Position numbers and translations under genes: made by a program. Positions 1 through 6,502 of a stretch of DNA of 10,018 bases are shown piece by piece. Below the pieces are notes generated by a model. The model was not told where the DNA came from, made no database searches, and worked only from the letters and a program-made list of their open reading frames with translations. Where the stretch lies: the NCBI GenBank assembly GCA_023391905.1, contig JAEWAD010000544.1:1-10018 (forward strand), written 5' to 3'. Numbering within the stretch: position 1 is the first letter of the stretch; every line of letters starts with the position of its first letter. The stretch is from Pseudomonadota bacterium. Its GTDB lineage: Bacteria > Pseudomonadota > Alphaproteobacteria > Rhizobiales > Kaistiaceae.

Positions 1-417
1 TTCCGCTTCGACGGGGCCGGCCGGCTCGTCTTCGGCAGCGTCTGCGCGCTGCGCGGCACCGGGGCGCCGATCCATCGGGCCTGGGCGCGGCGGGCGCTTG
101 CGCGGATCTTCCCTGAGATCGGCGACATCGCCTTCGAGGCGGAGTGGTATGGCCAGATCGGCATGACCGACGACAGCCTGCCGCGCTTCCACAAGCTGGC
201 GCCGAACGTCATCGCCTTCTCCGGCTACAATGGGCGCGGCATCGCGCCGGGCACCGTGTTTGGCCGCCTGCTCGCGGCGCATGTCGCCGGAAAGATCCGA
301 GAGGCCGACCTGCCCTTGCCGGTGACATCGCCGGTCGAGGCGCGCTTGCGCCGCCTCAAGGAGGCCTACTACGAATGGGGCGCGCAGTTCGCCCACTTCG
401 CCGATGCGCGGCTCTGA
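1..417 (+). CDS. FAD-dependent oxidoreductase, C-terminal part (possible L-pipecolate oxidase)
   Basis: The frame is open from the first base and ends in TGA, giving the last 138 residues of a protein whose start lies outside the window. The C-terminal part carries GYNGRGIAPGT, typical of the FAD-contacting end of the DAO fold (DadA/glycine oxidase-like flavoproteins, usually about 420-440 aa). Such enzymes oxidise amines or amino acids and pass electrons to O2 or the respiratory chain. The next gene, 32 bp downstream on the same strand, is an antiquitin-type aldehyde dehydrogenase. In Pseudomonas putida a DAO-fold L-pipecolate oxidase (AmaA) sits next to just such a dehydrogenase (AmaB), so pipecolate oxidation is the best guess. 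The substrate is inferred from context; other D- or L-amino acids or polyamines are possible. The family call is firm and the specific function is moderate. Confidence 0.85.
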   Translation, partial: FRFDGAGRLVFGSVCALRGTGAPIHRAWARRALARIFPEIGDIAFEAEWYGQIGMTDDSLPRFHKLAPNVIAFSGYNGRGIAPGTVFGRLLAAHVAGKIREADLPLPVTSPVEARLRRLKEAYYEWGAQFAHFADARL

Positions 418-449
418 CCAGCCGCAACCACGCCATGAGGACAGATGTC

Positions 450-1991
450 ATGACGATCGCCATCAAGAGCAGCCTCGCCGCCGAGGCCGACACCCTTCTC
501 GCCGGAATGGGCGTGCCCGCGGCCGCCCGGACGGGAGGCACGCTCGCCGTCCATTCGCCGATCACCGGCGAGGAACTGGCGCGTCTCGTCGAGGCGGACG
601 AAGCCGGCGCCAAGCGCACGATCGAGGCCGCGCACGAGGCCTTCCTGGCCTGGCGCAACGTGCCGGCGCCGAAGCGCGGCGAGCTGATCCGCCTGCTCGG
701 CGAGGAACTGCGCGCCAACAAGCAGGCCCTCGGCCGCCTGGTCTCGATCGAGGCCGGCAAGATCGTCTCCGAGGGCCTCGGCGAGGTGCAGGAGATGATC
801 GATATCTGCGACTTCGCCGTCGGCCTGTCGCGCCAGCTCTACGGCCTCACCATCGCCACCGAGCGCGGCGATCACCGCATGATGGAAAGCTGGCACCCGC
901 TCGGCGTGACCGGCGTGATCTCGGCCTTCAATTTCCCCGTCGCGGTCTGGTCGTGGAACGCGGCGCTCGCGCTCGTCTGCGGCAACAGCGTTGTGTGGAA
1001 ACCGTCGGAGAAGACACCGCTCACGGCGCTGGCGACCGCGGCCCTGTTCGACCGCGCCGCCGCGCGCTTCGCCGAGGGTGGCGGCGCGCTGCCGGCCCAT
1101 CTTTCCACCGTGCTGATCGGCGGCCGCGCCATCGGCGAGGTGCTCGTCGATCATCCGCGCGTGCCGCTCGTCTCGGCCACCGGTTCGACCGCCATGGGGC
1201 GCGCCGTAGGCCCGCGCCTCGCCGGCCGCTTTGCCCGCGCGATCCTCGAGCTCGGCGGCAACAACGCCGCGATCGTCTGCCCCTCGGCCGATCTTGACCT
1301 GACGCTCCGGGGCGTCGCCTTCGCCGCCATGGGAACGGCCGGACAGCGCTGCACCTCGCTGCGCCGCCTGTTCGTGCATGACAGCGTCTACGACACCCTG
1401 GTGCCCCGCCTGAAGCAGGCCTATGGCTCGGTGACGATCGGTAATCCGCTCGAACCCGGCACGCTGGTCGGCCCGCTGATCGACGCAGCCGCCTATGACG
1501 GCATGCAGAAGGCGCTGGCGAGCGCCAAGGCGGCGGGTGGTAATGTTACGGGCGGCGAGCGCGTCGAGACGGCCACGAGCGCCGCCTACTACGTCCGCCC
1601 GGCCATCGTCGAGATGCCGGAGCAGAACGGCCCCGTCGAGCAGGAGACCTTCGCGCCGATCCTCTACGTCCTGCGCTACAGCGATTTCGAGGAGGCGCTC
1701 CGCCTGCACAATGCCGTGCCGCAGGGGCTCTCCTCCTCCATCTTCACCAACGACCTGCGCGAGGCCGAGACGTTCCTGTCGGCGCGCGGCTCGGACTGCG
1801 GCATCGCCAACGTCAATATCGGCCCGTCCGGTGCCGAGATCGGCGGCGCGTTCGGCGGCGAGAAGGAAACCGGCGGCGGCCGGGAATCCGGCTCCGACTC
1901 GTGGAAGGCCTACATGCGGCGCGCCACCAACACGATCAACTATGGCAAGACCCTGCCGCTGGCCCAGGGCGTCAAGTTCGACGTCGCCTGA
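450..1991 (+). CDS. amaB: L-piperidine-6-carboxylate (alpha-aminoadipate semialdehyde) dehydrogenase, ALDH7/antiquitin type
   Basis: A complete 513-residue NAD(P)+-dependent aldehyde dehydrogenase, close to the usual length of about 500. It is expected to oxidise alpha-aminoadipate semialdehyde (in equilibrium with piperideine-6-carboxylate) to alpha-aminoadipate in cytosolic lysine/pipecolate breakdown. Visible ALDH features are the oxyanion Asn161 in SAFNFPV, cofactor-site Lys184 in WKPSEKTP, general-base Glu267 in LELGGNN and nucleophile Cys301 in GTAGQRC. Antiquitin-type signatures include the GSDCGIANVNIGPSGAEIGG stretch and the GGGRESGSDSWKAYMRR region near the C-terminus. Start choice: the ATG at 450 has GAGG at 437-440 nine bases upstream, whereas the in-frame ATG at 435 has no Shine-Dalgarno sequence and longer extensions run back through the upstream gene. 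It is probably co-transcribed with the upstream flavoprotein gene. The family call is strong. The exact substrate is known from homologues, not shown here. Confidence 0.93.
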   Translation: MTIAIKSSLAAEADTLLAGMGVPAAARTGGTLAVHSPITGEELARLVEADEAGAKRTIEAAHEAFLAWRNVPAPKRGELIRLLGEELRANKQALGRLVSIEAGKIVSEGLGEVQEMIDICDFAVGLSRQLYGLTIATERGDHRMMESWHPLGVTGVISAFNFPVAVWSWNAALALVCGNSVVWKPSEKTPLTALATAALFDRAAARFAEGGGALPAHLSTVLIGGRAIGEVLVDHPRVPLVSATGSTAMGRAVGPRLAGRFARAILELGGNNAAIVCPSADLDLTLRGVAFAAMGTAGQRCTSLRRLFVHDSVYDTLVPRLKQAYGSVTIGNPLEPGTLVGPLIDAAAYDGMQKALASAKAAGGNVTGGERVETATSAAYYVRPAIVEMPEQNGPVEQETFAPILYVLRYSDFEEALRLHNAVPQGLSSSIFTNDLREAETFLSARGSDCGIANVNIGPSGAEIGGAFGGEKETGGGRESGSDSWKAYMRRATNTINYGKTLPLAQGVKFDVA

Positions 1992-1993
1992 CG

Positions 1994-2046
1994 GCGTTGG
2001 CAACGCGACATTCAGGCAAGGGCGCAGCCGGACTCGACTGGCTGCG
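1994..2046 (+). terminator. two small stem-loops after the aldehyde dehydrogenase gene (weak terminator candidate)
   Basis: Just after the stop codon there is a 5-bp hairpin with arms GCGTT at 1994-1998 and AACGC at 2002-2006. A second hairpin of 7 bp has arms CGCAGCC at 2023-2029 and GGCTGCG at 2040-2046. Neither is followed by a T-tract, so this is not a convincing intrinsic terminator. It may mark the 3' end of the transcript or stabilise it; termination here may depend on Rho. Confidence 0.25.
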
Positions 2047-2106
2047 TCCTGGGTCGTACTGCCTTGATGCTCCCCTCGGCTCCGACACCAAGACCGTATC
2101 CTCGAC

Positions 2107-2123
2107 TGTAGATATATTCTACA
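2107..2123. promoter_or_regulatory. perfect inverted repeat, possible operator of the binding-protein gene
   Basis: TGTAGATATATTCTACA has perfect 6-bp arms (TGTAGA / TCTACA) around a 5-bp A/T centre. It lies in the AT-rich part of the intergenic region, about 280 bp before the binding-protein start. Size and symmetry fit a dimeric regulator site. GntR and Lrp family regulators are both encoded nearby, but nothing in the sequence says which protein, if any, binds here. Confidence 0.35.
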
Positions 2124-2219
2124 AGCCGTTGATATTGTACGTCTCTTCATGCTGGATCGACACGATGCAACGCGCCTCCTTCCGCGCTCCAAGGCGCTGA
2201 AGATCCTCGCTATATTTCC

Positions 2220-2242
2220 CTTGCTAGAACATTCTAAAAATA
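2220..2242 (+). promoter_or_regulatory. AT-rich upstream element resembling the one before the Mo-hydroxylase operon
   Basis: The element reads CTTGCTA, four bases, then ATTCTAAAAATA. The minus strand at 9814-9794, upstream of the hydroxylase operon, reads CTTGCTA, two bases, then ATTCCAAAAATA. Both have the same orientation relative to their downstream gene. The plus-strand copy also contains the dyad TAGAACATTCTA at 2225-2236. It is a candidate shared promoter or regulator site, seen as a resemblance only. Confidence 0.35.
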
Positions 2243-2390
2243 GCACCATAGTATCAATGCGTCAGGCCGCGAACTGAGCGAAGACGAAGCGCGTCCTGTT
2301 CCAACGACGATGAAGAGCGCCATCCACGACCGCCTCCGGTCGCACGGCGTCGTCGTGGGCACGCAGATACTTGCGGCCCATCCAGACCAG

Positions 2391-2395
2391 AGGAG
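2391..2395 (+). promoter_or_regulatory. ribosome binding site of the substrate-binding protein
   Basis: AGGAG lies 4 bases before the ATG at 2400 and 10 bases before an in-frame ATG at 2406. It excludes the longer reading from the ATG at 2310, which has no Shine-Dalgarno sequence and would put about 30 residues in front of the signal peptide. It does not fully decide between 2400 and 2406, which differ by two residues. Confidence 0.75.
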
Positions 2396-2399
2396 AACG

Positions 2400-3554
2400 A
2401 TGCCGATGAGCAAGATTTCGATCCCGACGCTGGCCGTGGCGCTACTCATGGCGACCACCGGCCTTTCGACCGCCGACACGATCAAGATCGGCGTGAACCA
2501 GCCCCTGACGGGCCCGTTCGCCGCTTCGGGCACCTATATCGTCGACGGCGCCAAGATCGCGGCCGAGCAGATCAACGCCGCCGGCGGCGTGCTCGGCAAC
2601 CAGATCGAGCTGGTGATCGAGGACAACAAGAGCAATCCGACCGAAGCCGCCGCCGTGGCTGAAAAGCTGATCGAGCGCGACAAGGTGCCGGTGATGATGG
2701 GCGCCTGGGGCTCGAGCCTGACGCTCGCCGCGATGCCGAAGCTGATGCAGTACGAGGTGCCGATGCTGGTCGAGACCTCCTCGTCCAGCAAGATCACCAA
2801 GCAGGGCAACCCCTACATCTTCCGCATCTCGCCGCCCTCCTTCGTCGAGGCGGCGCTGTTCAAGACACTGCTGCCGGATCTCGGCATCAAGAAGGTCGAC
2901 TTCCTGGCGATCAACAACGACTGGGGCCGCGGCACGATCACCGACTTCACCGCCATGTTCAAGGAGAACGGCGTCGAGGTCGGCCTGTCGGAGATCATGG
3001 ACCAGGCGGCGCAGGACATGAGCGCCCAGCTCGCCAAGATCAAGGCGTCCGATTCCGACACGATCATCGTCACCACCGCCGTCGAGCAGCTGACGCTGGT
3101 GCTGAAGCAGGCGGCCGCCCTCGGCATCAACAAGCGCATCATTACGACGGGCGGCTCGCAGAATCCGGACCAGCTGATCGAGCAGGCCGGTTCCGCCGCC
3201 AACAACACCATGCACATGGTGTTCTTCGCGCCGTGGGAGCCGGAAAAGACGCCGCATCCGGACCAGGCCAAGGCCTTCATCGACGCCTGGGCGAAGGAAG
3301 GCCATGGCAGCGCCGGCCTGACGGAGAGCTATCGCGGCTATGACGGCATCTACGTCATCAAGGCAGCGATCGAGAAGGCCGGCGTCGCCGAGCCGAAGGC
3401 GATCCGCGACGCGTTCTGGCAGATTTCCGTGCCGACGCTGAACGGCACCGTCACCTTCGTCAAGGACGGCCCGGAAGGCCGCGAGAGCGGCCAGTACATG
3501 GCCAACGGCACGCTGATCAAGATCGTCGACGGCAAGGTCACGCTGGCGCACTGA
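2400..3554 (+). CDS. ABC transporter substrate-binding protein, branched-chain amino acid type (Peripla_BP_6)
   Basis: A 384-residue periplasmic binding protein of the type-1 LivJ/LivK-like family (COG0683 type). Residues 1-25 form a Sec signal peptide: Lys5, a hydrophobic run, and a likely cleavage after STA25, leaving a mature N-terminus DTIKIGVN. There is no lipobox Cys, consistent with a soluble Gram-negative periplasmic protein. The mature part shows family hallmarks: the PLTGPFAASG ligand loop, AAEQINAAGGVLG, ETSSSSKITKQGNPYIFR in the first lobe, and AINNDWGRG at the start of the second lobe. Family members bind branched-chain amino acids, amides, aromatic acids or other small carboxylates, and this ligand cannot be read from sequence. 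No permease or ATPase gene is adjacent, so it must work with components encoded elsewhere. The gene is monocistronic, ending at a strong terminator. The start at 2400 was chosen by the AGGAG at 2391; 2406 is an equally coding alternative. Confidence 0.93.
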   Translation: MPMSKISIPTLAVALLMATTGLSTADTIKIGVNQPLTGPFAASGTYIVDGAKIAAEQINAAGGVLGNQIELVIEDNKSNPTEAAAVAEKLIERDKVPVMMGAWGSSLTLAAMPKLMQYEVPMLVETSSSSKITKQGNPYIFRISPPSFVEAALFKTLLPDLGIKKVDFLAINNDWGRGTITDFTAMFKENGVEVGLSEIMDQAAQDMSAQLAKIKASDSDTIIVTTAVEQLTLVLKQAAALGINKRIITTGGSQNPDQLIEQAGSAANNTMHMVFFAPWEPEKTPHPDQAKAFIDAWAKEGHGSAGLTESYRGYDGIYVIKAAIEKAGVAEPKAIRDAFWQISVPTLNGTVTFVKDGPEGRESGQYMANGTLIKIVDGKVTLAH

Positions 3555-3574
3555 CCGACCGGATCGGAAGATGG

Positions 3575-3605
3575 AAAGCCCCGGACAAGCTCCGGGGCTT
3601 TTCTT
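3575..3605 (+). terminator. intrinsic terminator, probably shared by two convergent genes
   Basis: A perfect 11-bp stem (AAAGCCCCGGA at 3575-3585, TCCGGGGCTTT at 3591-3601) with a 5-base loop is followed on the plus strand by TTTTCTT. It begins 21 bp after the stop codon of the binding-protein gene. On the other strand it begins right after the TAA of the Lrp-family gene and has a short T-run, so it may stop both transcripts. It is strongest for the plus-strand gene. Confidence 0.92.
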
Positions 3606-4107
3606 ATGCCGGGCGCCCTGTCCCGGTCGGAACCGCGAGGCCGGCCTTGATCCGGTCCATGACGACCAGCGTGCGGAACCGCTTCACATTGTGGTTCTGG
3701 AAGAACAGGCGGCGAGTCAGCGCCTCATACTCGCCCATGCTCGCGACCGTGATGATCAGGACGAAATCCGCGTCGCCGGTGACGTAGTAGCACTGCTGCA
3801 CCTCGGGCGCCTCCGCGAAGGCCTTCTTCGCGTCGTCGAGAAGCCCCATGCGCTCGCTCTCGACATGCACCTCCACCACGATCGTGATCGGCCGGCCGAC
3901 CCGTGCCGGGTCGACGCTGGCGATGTTGGCCGCGATGACGCCGTCGGCCTCCATGCGGCGAATGCGGCGATGCACAGCCGCGGCGGAGAGGTGCACCTGC
4001 TCGCCGATCAGTCGCTGCGGCGTCGTGTTGTCCTTCTGCAGGATCTCGAGGATAGCGCGGTCGAAGCGGTCGAGGCCGGAATGGCCGTCGGTGGACTCCT
4101 CGTACAA
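3604..4107 (-). CDS. Lrp/AsnC family transcriptional regulator (TTG start)
   Basis: A 167-residue DNA-binding regulator, near the usual 150-165 of the family. Residues about 12-60 form the AsnC-type helix-turn-helix (LDRFDRAILEILQKD, then LSAAAVHRRIRRMEADGVI). Residues about 74-152 form the RAM ligand-binding/oligomerisation domain, with the GDAD loop at 111-114 matching the family's GxxD effector-site turn. The start is TTG at 4107: GGGGGGAG lies 7 bases upstream, an in-frame TGA lies 27 bases upstream with no ATG or GTG between, and the first internal ATG would cut off the helix-turn-helix. Lrp proteins usually respond to amino acids and often control neighbouring amino-acid catabolism or transport genes. 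The flanking lysine-type dehydrogenase, binding protein and hydroxylase are plausible targets, and autoregulation is common. A small dyad GCAA-N5-TTGC at 4173-4185 sits upstream. Otherwise the 194 bp between this gene and the GntR gene show no clear feature. Confidence 0.92.
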   Translation of the reverse strand: MYEESTDGHSGLDRFDRAILEILQKDNTTPQRLIGEQVHLSAAAVHRRIRRMEADGVIAANIASVDPARVGRPITIVVEVHVESERMGLLDDAKKAFAEAPEVQQCYYVTGDADFVLIITVASMGEYEALTRRLFFQNHNVKRFRTLVVMDRIKAGLAVPTGTGRPA

Positions 4108-4114
4108 GGTCCAA

Positions 4115-4122
4115 CTCCCCCC
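4115..4122 (-). promoter_or_regulatory. ribosome binding site fixing the TTG start of the Lrp-family gene
   Basis: Read on the minus strand, GGGGGGAG ends 7 bases before TTG at 4107. The good spacing, together with the in-frame stop just upstream and the lack of any other usable start, makes TTG the initiation codon. Confidence 0.8.
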
Positions 4123-4301
4123 GGGATTCTTTCAGGCAATAGTGAGATTAGATCGCAGAACCCGCCGCATCTGCAACGATATTGCGTCAGAGCCGGCGAA
4201 TGGCCCCGCACAATCGGCTCGCGCAGCAGAAACTTTCGCGAGGCGGCGCCACGAGATGTACCGCGAGGCGCCGTGCCGGCACGTCGACGATGGAACGACG
4301 C

Positions 4302-5066
4302 CTAGGCGCCGCCACCCCGGTGCGGGCCGCTGCGCTCGAGGAGGTCGATCCGGAGCGCGAAACAGCTCTTGTGGTAGTGGATGTCGGCCACGTAGATCGC
4401 GATGTCCTTGTCGTCGACCAGGACGAGCCGGCAATCCGCCGTCGGCTCGCCGAGGCCGATTCCGAGCAAGTCGGCGGTCTCCGGGCTGGCGACGCCGATC
4501 GTCAGCGTCTGATGCGCGTGATTGATGGTCACGTCCGGCATCTCGACGATCCTGGGCAGGGCCGCCGCATGCATGAACTTCTTGCCGCCCTTGTCGAAGA
4601 TGTGCCGGGCCAGGTGCAGGTTGACGACAGAGAACGGCTCGCCGCCATTGTACTGCACGCTGCGCAGGAACACGTAGCCCTCGGCCGGACTGCCCTCGCC
4701 TTCGCCGAGATCCGGGCTCGGCGCGTCTTCCTCGATGTGGACGCGCTTTAGCACGTTGTCCTTGATCGAGGAGACCATCGCATCGAAATCGTTGGCGAGG
4801 TTCAGCCAACGATTGTGCTTGGGCTTGCCGGACACGAAGGTACCGCGACCCTGCTGTGCATTGAGAAGCCCTTCCTCGCGCAGAAGCTCGATCGCCTGGC
4901 GAATGGTCACGCGGGCGACGGCGAACTCCTGCTCCAGCTCCTCCAGCGTCGAGATCTTGTCGCCTTCGACCCAATGGCCCGAGTCGATGCGCTGGCGCAT
5001 GACGGAGGCCACCTGGATGTAGAGCGGAACACGGCTGCGGTCGTAGATGGATGTCAGTTTATTCAT
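4302..5066 (-). CDS. GntR family transcriptional regulator, HutC-type with UTRA domain
   Basis: A 254-residue regulator of the usual HutC-subfamily size. Residues about 10-80 form the GntR winged helix: RVPLYIQVASVMRQRI, LEELEQEFAVARVTIRQAI, and the wing motif QQGRGTFVSGKP. From about residue 95 to the C-terminus is a UTRA (chorismate-lyase-like) effector domain, including the typical YVFLRSVQYNGGEPFSV and TADCRLVLVDDKDIAIYV stretches. Such proteins are generally repressors released by a small catabolic substrate. The start at 5066 places the winged helix about 10 residues in, as is normal for the family. No good Shine-Dalgarno sequence precedes it, and a further 47-residue upstream extension would be arginine-rich and unlike the family. 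It lies on the same strand and 188 bp downstream of the Mo-hydroxylase operon, the obvious candidate target, with a terminator-like hairpin between. The ligand is unknown. Confidence 0.92.
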   Translation of the reverse strand: MNKLTSIYDRSRVPLYIQVASVMRQRIDSGHWVEGDKISTLEELEQEFAVARVTIRQAIELLREEGLLNAQQGRGTFVSGKPKHNRWLNLANDFDAMVSSIKDNVLKRVHIEEDAPSPDLGEGEGSPAEGYVFLRSVQYNGGEPFSVVNLHLARHIFDKGGKKFMHAAALPRIVEMPDVTINHAHQTLTIGVASPETADLLGIGLGEPTADCRLVLVDDKDIAIYVADIHYHKSCFALRIDLLERSGPHRGGGA

Positions 5067-5216
5067 AATACCAACATACAGCAGATGAGCCCAATTTACC
5101 AGCATGCGCGCCTGCCCCCGGAACGGACGCCGTCCGCACCGAGGAACTGCTGGTTCGCACTTTGACGCGAACCGGGGCGCATCTGCAACTCGCTGCAGCA
5201 AGCCCACCGCTGCGGC

Positions 5217-5246
5217 AACCCGCCCGACCAGTGGTCCGGCGGGCTT
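5217..5246 (-). terminator. stem-loop downstream of the Mo-hydroxylase operon
   Basis: Starting 8 bases beyond the TAG of the small-subunit gene, the minus strand folds into a GC-rich hairpin. An inner GACCA/TGGTC is stacked, across one G-G mismatch, on CCCGCC/GGGCGG, with a wobble and an A-T pair beyond. Only a short TT follows, so it is a plausible terminator or 3' stabiliser separating the operon from the GntR gene rather than a textbook one. Confidence 0.5.
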
Positions 5247-5254
5247 CCAGCCGC

Positions 5255-6502
5255 CTAGCGGCGGCCGAACAATGCCGCAAAGAAGCGCTTGATACGCCCG
5301 AACACTACGGAGGAAACCAGCGACCCGGCATCGAGTTCCGTAACCACCGGCGGCGCCGAGGTTCCCGGCTCCCCGCCGCCGGCCTGGTGCGCCAGCTTCG
5401 CTTCCAGATTCTGGACGAAGGCGGCGATCAAGCGCCCGGCGACGTCCTGCACCAGGCCCGAGCGGCCGAACTGCGCGAGAACGCCGGTCAGCGTATAGCC
5501 GATGCTGACGTCGACTCGCGTCTCGCCCGGCTTGTCGCCCGGCTTCACGGCATAGCCGATCAGGCCGCGCGTCGCGGAATTGCTGCGCTTGTCCTTGCCG
5601 GCGCCGTTGATGGTGCCGGTCTTGGTCGCGTCGTCACGGCTGACGTCGGCGACGCCCTGGAACTCGGCCGAGATCGGGCCGACCTTGATGCGGATCTGGC
5701 CCTCGACATGGCCGTCGACGGGTTCGCCGGCGAGCGAGGCACCGGGCAAGCAGGACGCGACCTCGCCGATGCGGTCGAAGAACGCCCAGACTTCATCGAC
5801 CGGATGGCCGACCGTGAAGCTTTCGGTGAAGGTGGTCTGCGGCTTCCAGTCCGCCTCCTGCCGAGCCGGCGCCGCCGCCTTCGCGTCCGGCCTTGAGTCG
5901 GATTTCGCGACCGTCAGGGTCGGCTTCCTGGCGCCCGCCGAGGCGGTGCCAACCTGCGTCGCCGCGACGGCATGGCCGGAACCCGCCGGCCCCAGCGCAG
6001 TGCGGTGCTCGCCGCCCGGAATCGCCGCGATGCCGCGGGCGCGGCGGGCCGCGATGACGCCCTGGATGGCGCGGACGATGCCGACATAGCCGGTGCAGCG
6101 GCAGAGATTGCCGCTCATGGCGACGCGAATCTCGTGCTCGGACGGAGCGTCCATGCGCAGCACGACGTCGCGCGCCGAGACGATCATGCCGGGCGTGCAA
6201 TAGCCGCATTGCAGGCCATGCTCGCTGGTGAAGGCGGCGCGCAGCTCGGTCGCGACCTCGTCGTCGTCGAGCCCTTCGACGGTGGTGACGTCGGCCTGCT
6301 CGCAGGCGACCGCGAAGGTGATGCAGGAGCGCGTCGGCACGCCGTCCACGAGGATGGTGCAGGCGCCGCAGACGCCATGCTCGCAGCCGATATGCGTGCC
6401 GGTGAGGTTCTGGGTATCGCGCAGGAAGTCCGCGAGATGCGTGCGCGGCTCGATGTCGGCGCGCGCCGGCTTGCCGTTTACCGTGAGCGTGACCGTATTC
6501 AT
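5255..6502 (-). CDS. molybdenum hydroxylase [2Fe-2S] small subunit fused to a CoxG-like SRPBCC domain
   Basis: A 415-residue two-part protein; the usual small subunit is about 155-170 aa. Residues 1-160 are the electron-transfer subunit. The plant-type [2Fe-2S] cluster uses Cys40, Cys45, Cys48 and Cys60, and the helical-domain cluster uses Cys99, Cys102, Cys134 and Cys136 (GYCTPGM, NLCRCTGY). Residues about 162-220 are an Ala/Pro/Gly-rich linker. Residues about 225-370 are a CoxG-type SRPBCC domain (VDEVWAFFDRIGEVASCLPG, then IGYTLTGVLAQFGRSGLVQD). The C-terminus (about 397-415, FGRIKRFFAALFGRR) is a basic amphipathic segment of the kind that anchors CoxG to the membrane. The small-subunit half passes electrons from the Moco centre to FAD. 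CoxG is described in CO-dehydrogenase systems as a membrane-recruitment/quinone-handling factor. The ATG overlaps the medium-subunit TGA by 4 bp and no good Shine-Dalgarno sequence is visible, so translation is probably coupled. No frameshift separates the two halves. Confidence 0.92.
   Translation of the reverse strand: MNTVTLTVNGKPARADIEPRTHLADFLRDTQNLTGTHIGCEHGVCGACTILVDGVPTRSCITFAVACEQADVTTVEGLDDDEVATELRAAFTSEHGLQCGYCTPGMIVSARDVVLRMDAPSEHEIRVAMSGNLCRCTGYVGIVRAIQGVIAARRARGIAAIPGGEHRTALGPAGSGHAVAATQVGTASAGARKPTLTVAKSDSRPDAKAAAPARQEADWKPQTTFTESFTVGHPVDEVWAFFDRIGEVASCLPGASLAGEPVDGHVEGQIRIKVGPISAEFQGVADVSRDDATKTGTINGAGKDKRSNSATRGLIGYAVKPGDKPGETRVDVSIGYTLTGVLAQFGRSGLVQDVAGRLIAAFVQNLEAKLAHQAGGGEPGTSAPPVVTELDAGSLVSSVVFGRIKRFFAALFGRR

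Larger units (their letters stand above)
1992..2399. other. gene-free region between aldehyde dehydrogenase and binding-protein genes
   Basis: About 408 bp with no supportable gene. The middle (about 2098-2260) is clearly richer in A/T than the flanks and is where a promoter for the downstream binding-protein gene would be expected. It contains a perfect 6-bp dyad at 2107-2123 and a second TAGA...TCTA dyad inside the element at 2220-2242, both listed separately. TAGTAT at 2249-2254 could serve as a -10 box, but no well-spaced -35 box is apparent, so I do not call an exact promoter. The stretch from about 2260 to 2390 would be a long leader or contain a closer promoter I cannot see. Confidence 0.5.

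Noticed and set aside
369..2249. Long open frame on the minus strand opposite the aldehyde dehydrogenase
   Set aside because: It is an antisense shadow caused by high GC and codon bias. The translation is low-complexity Arg/Ala/Gly-rich with no family motifs, whereas the plus strand encodes a complete recognisable enzyme.
2310..2399. N-terminal extension of the binding protein from an upstream ATG
   Set aside because: It has no Shine-Dalgarno sequence, would bury the signal peptide 30 residues inside, and AGGAG at 2391 serves the start at 2400 or 2406.
2442..3551. 369-codon minus-strand frame opposite the substrate-binding protein
   Set aside because: Its composition is compositionally biased and it has no domain; the plus-strand product has a signal peptide, family motifs, a ribosome site and a terminator.
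4237..4275. Repeated CGCGAGGCG stretches downstream of the GntR gene as a repeat element or operator
   Set aside because: There are only two short GC-rich copies in a GC-rich region, with no T-tract and no clear symmetry; this is compatible with chance.
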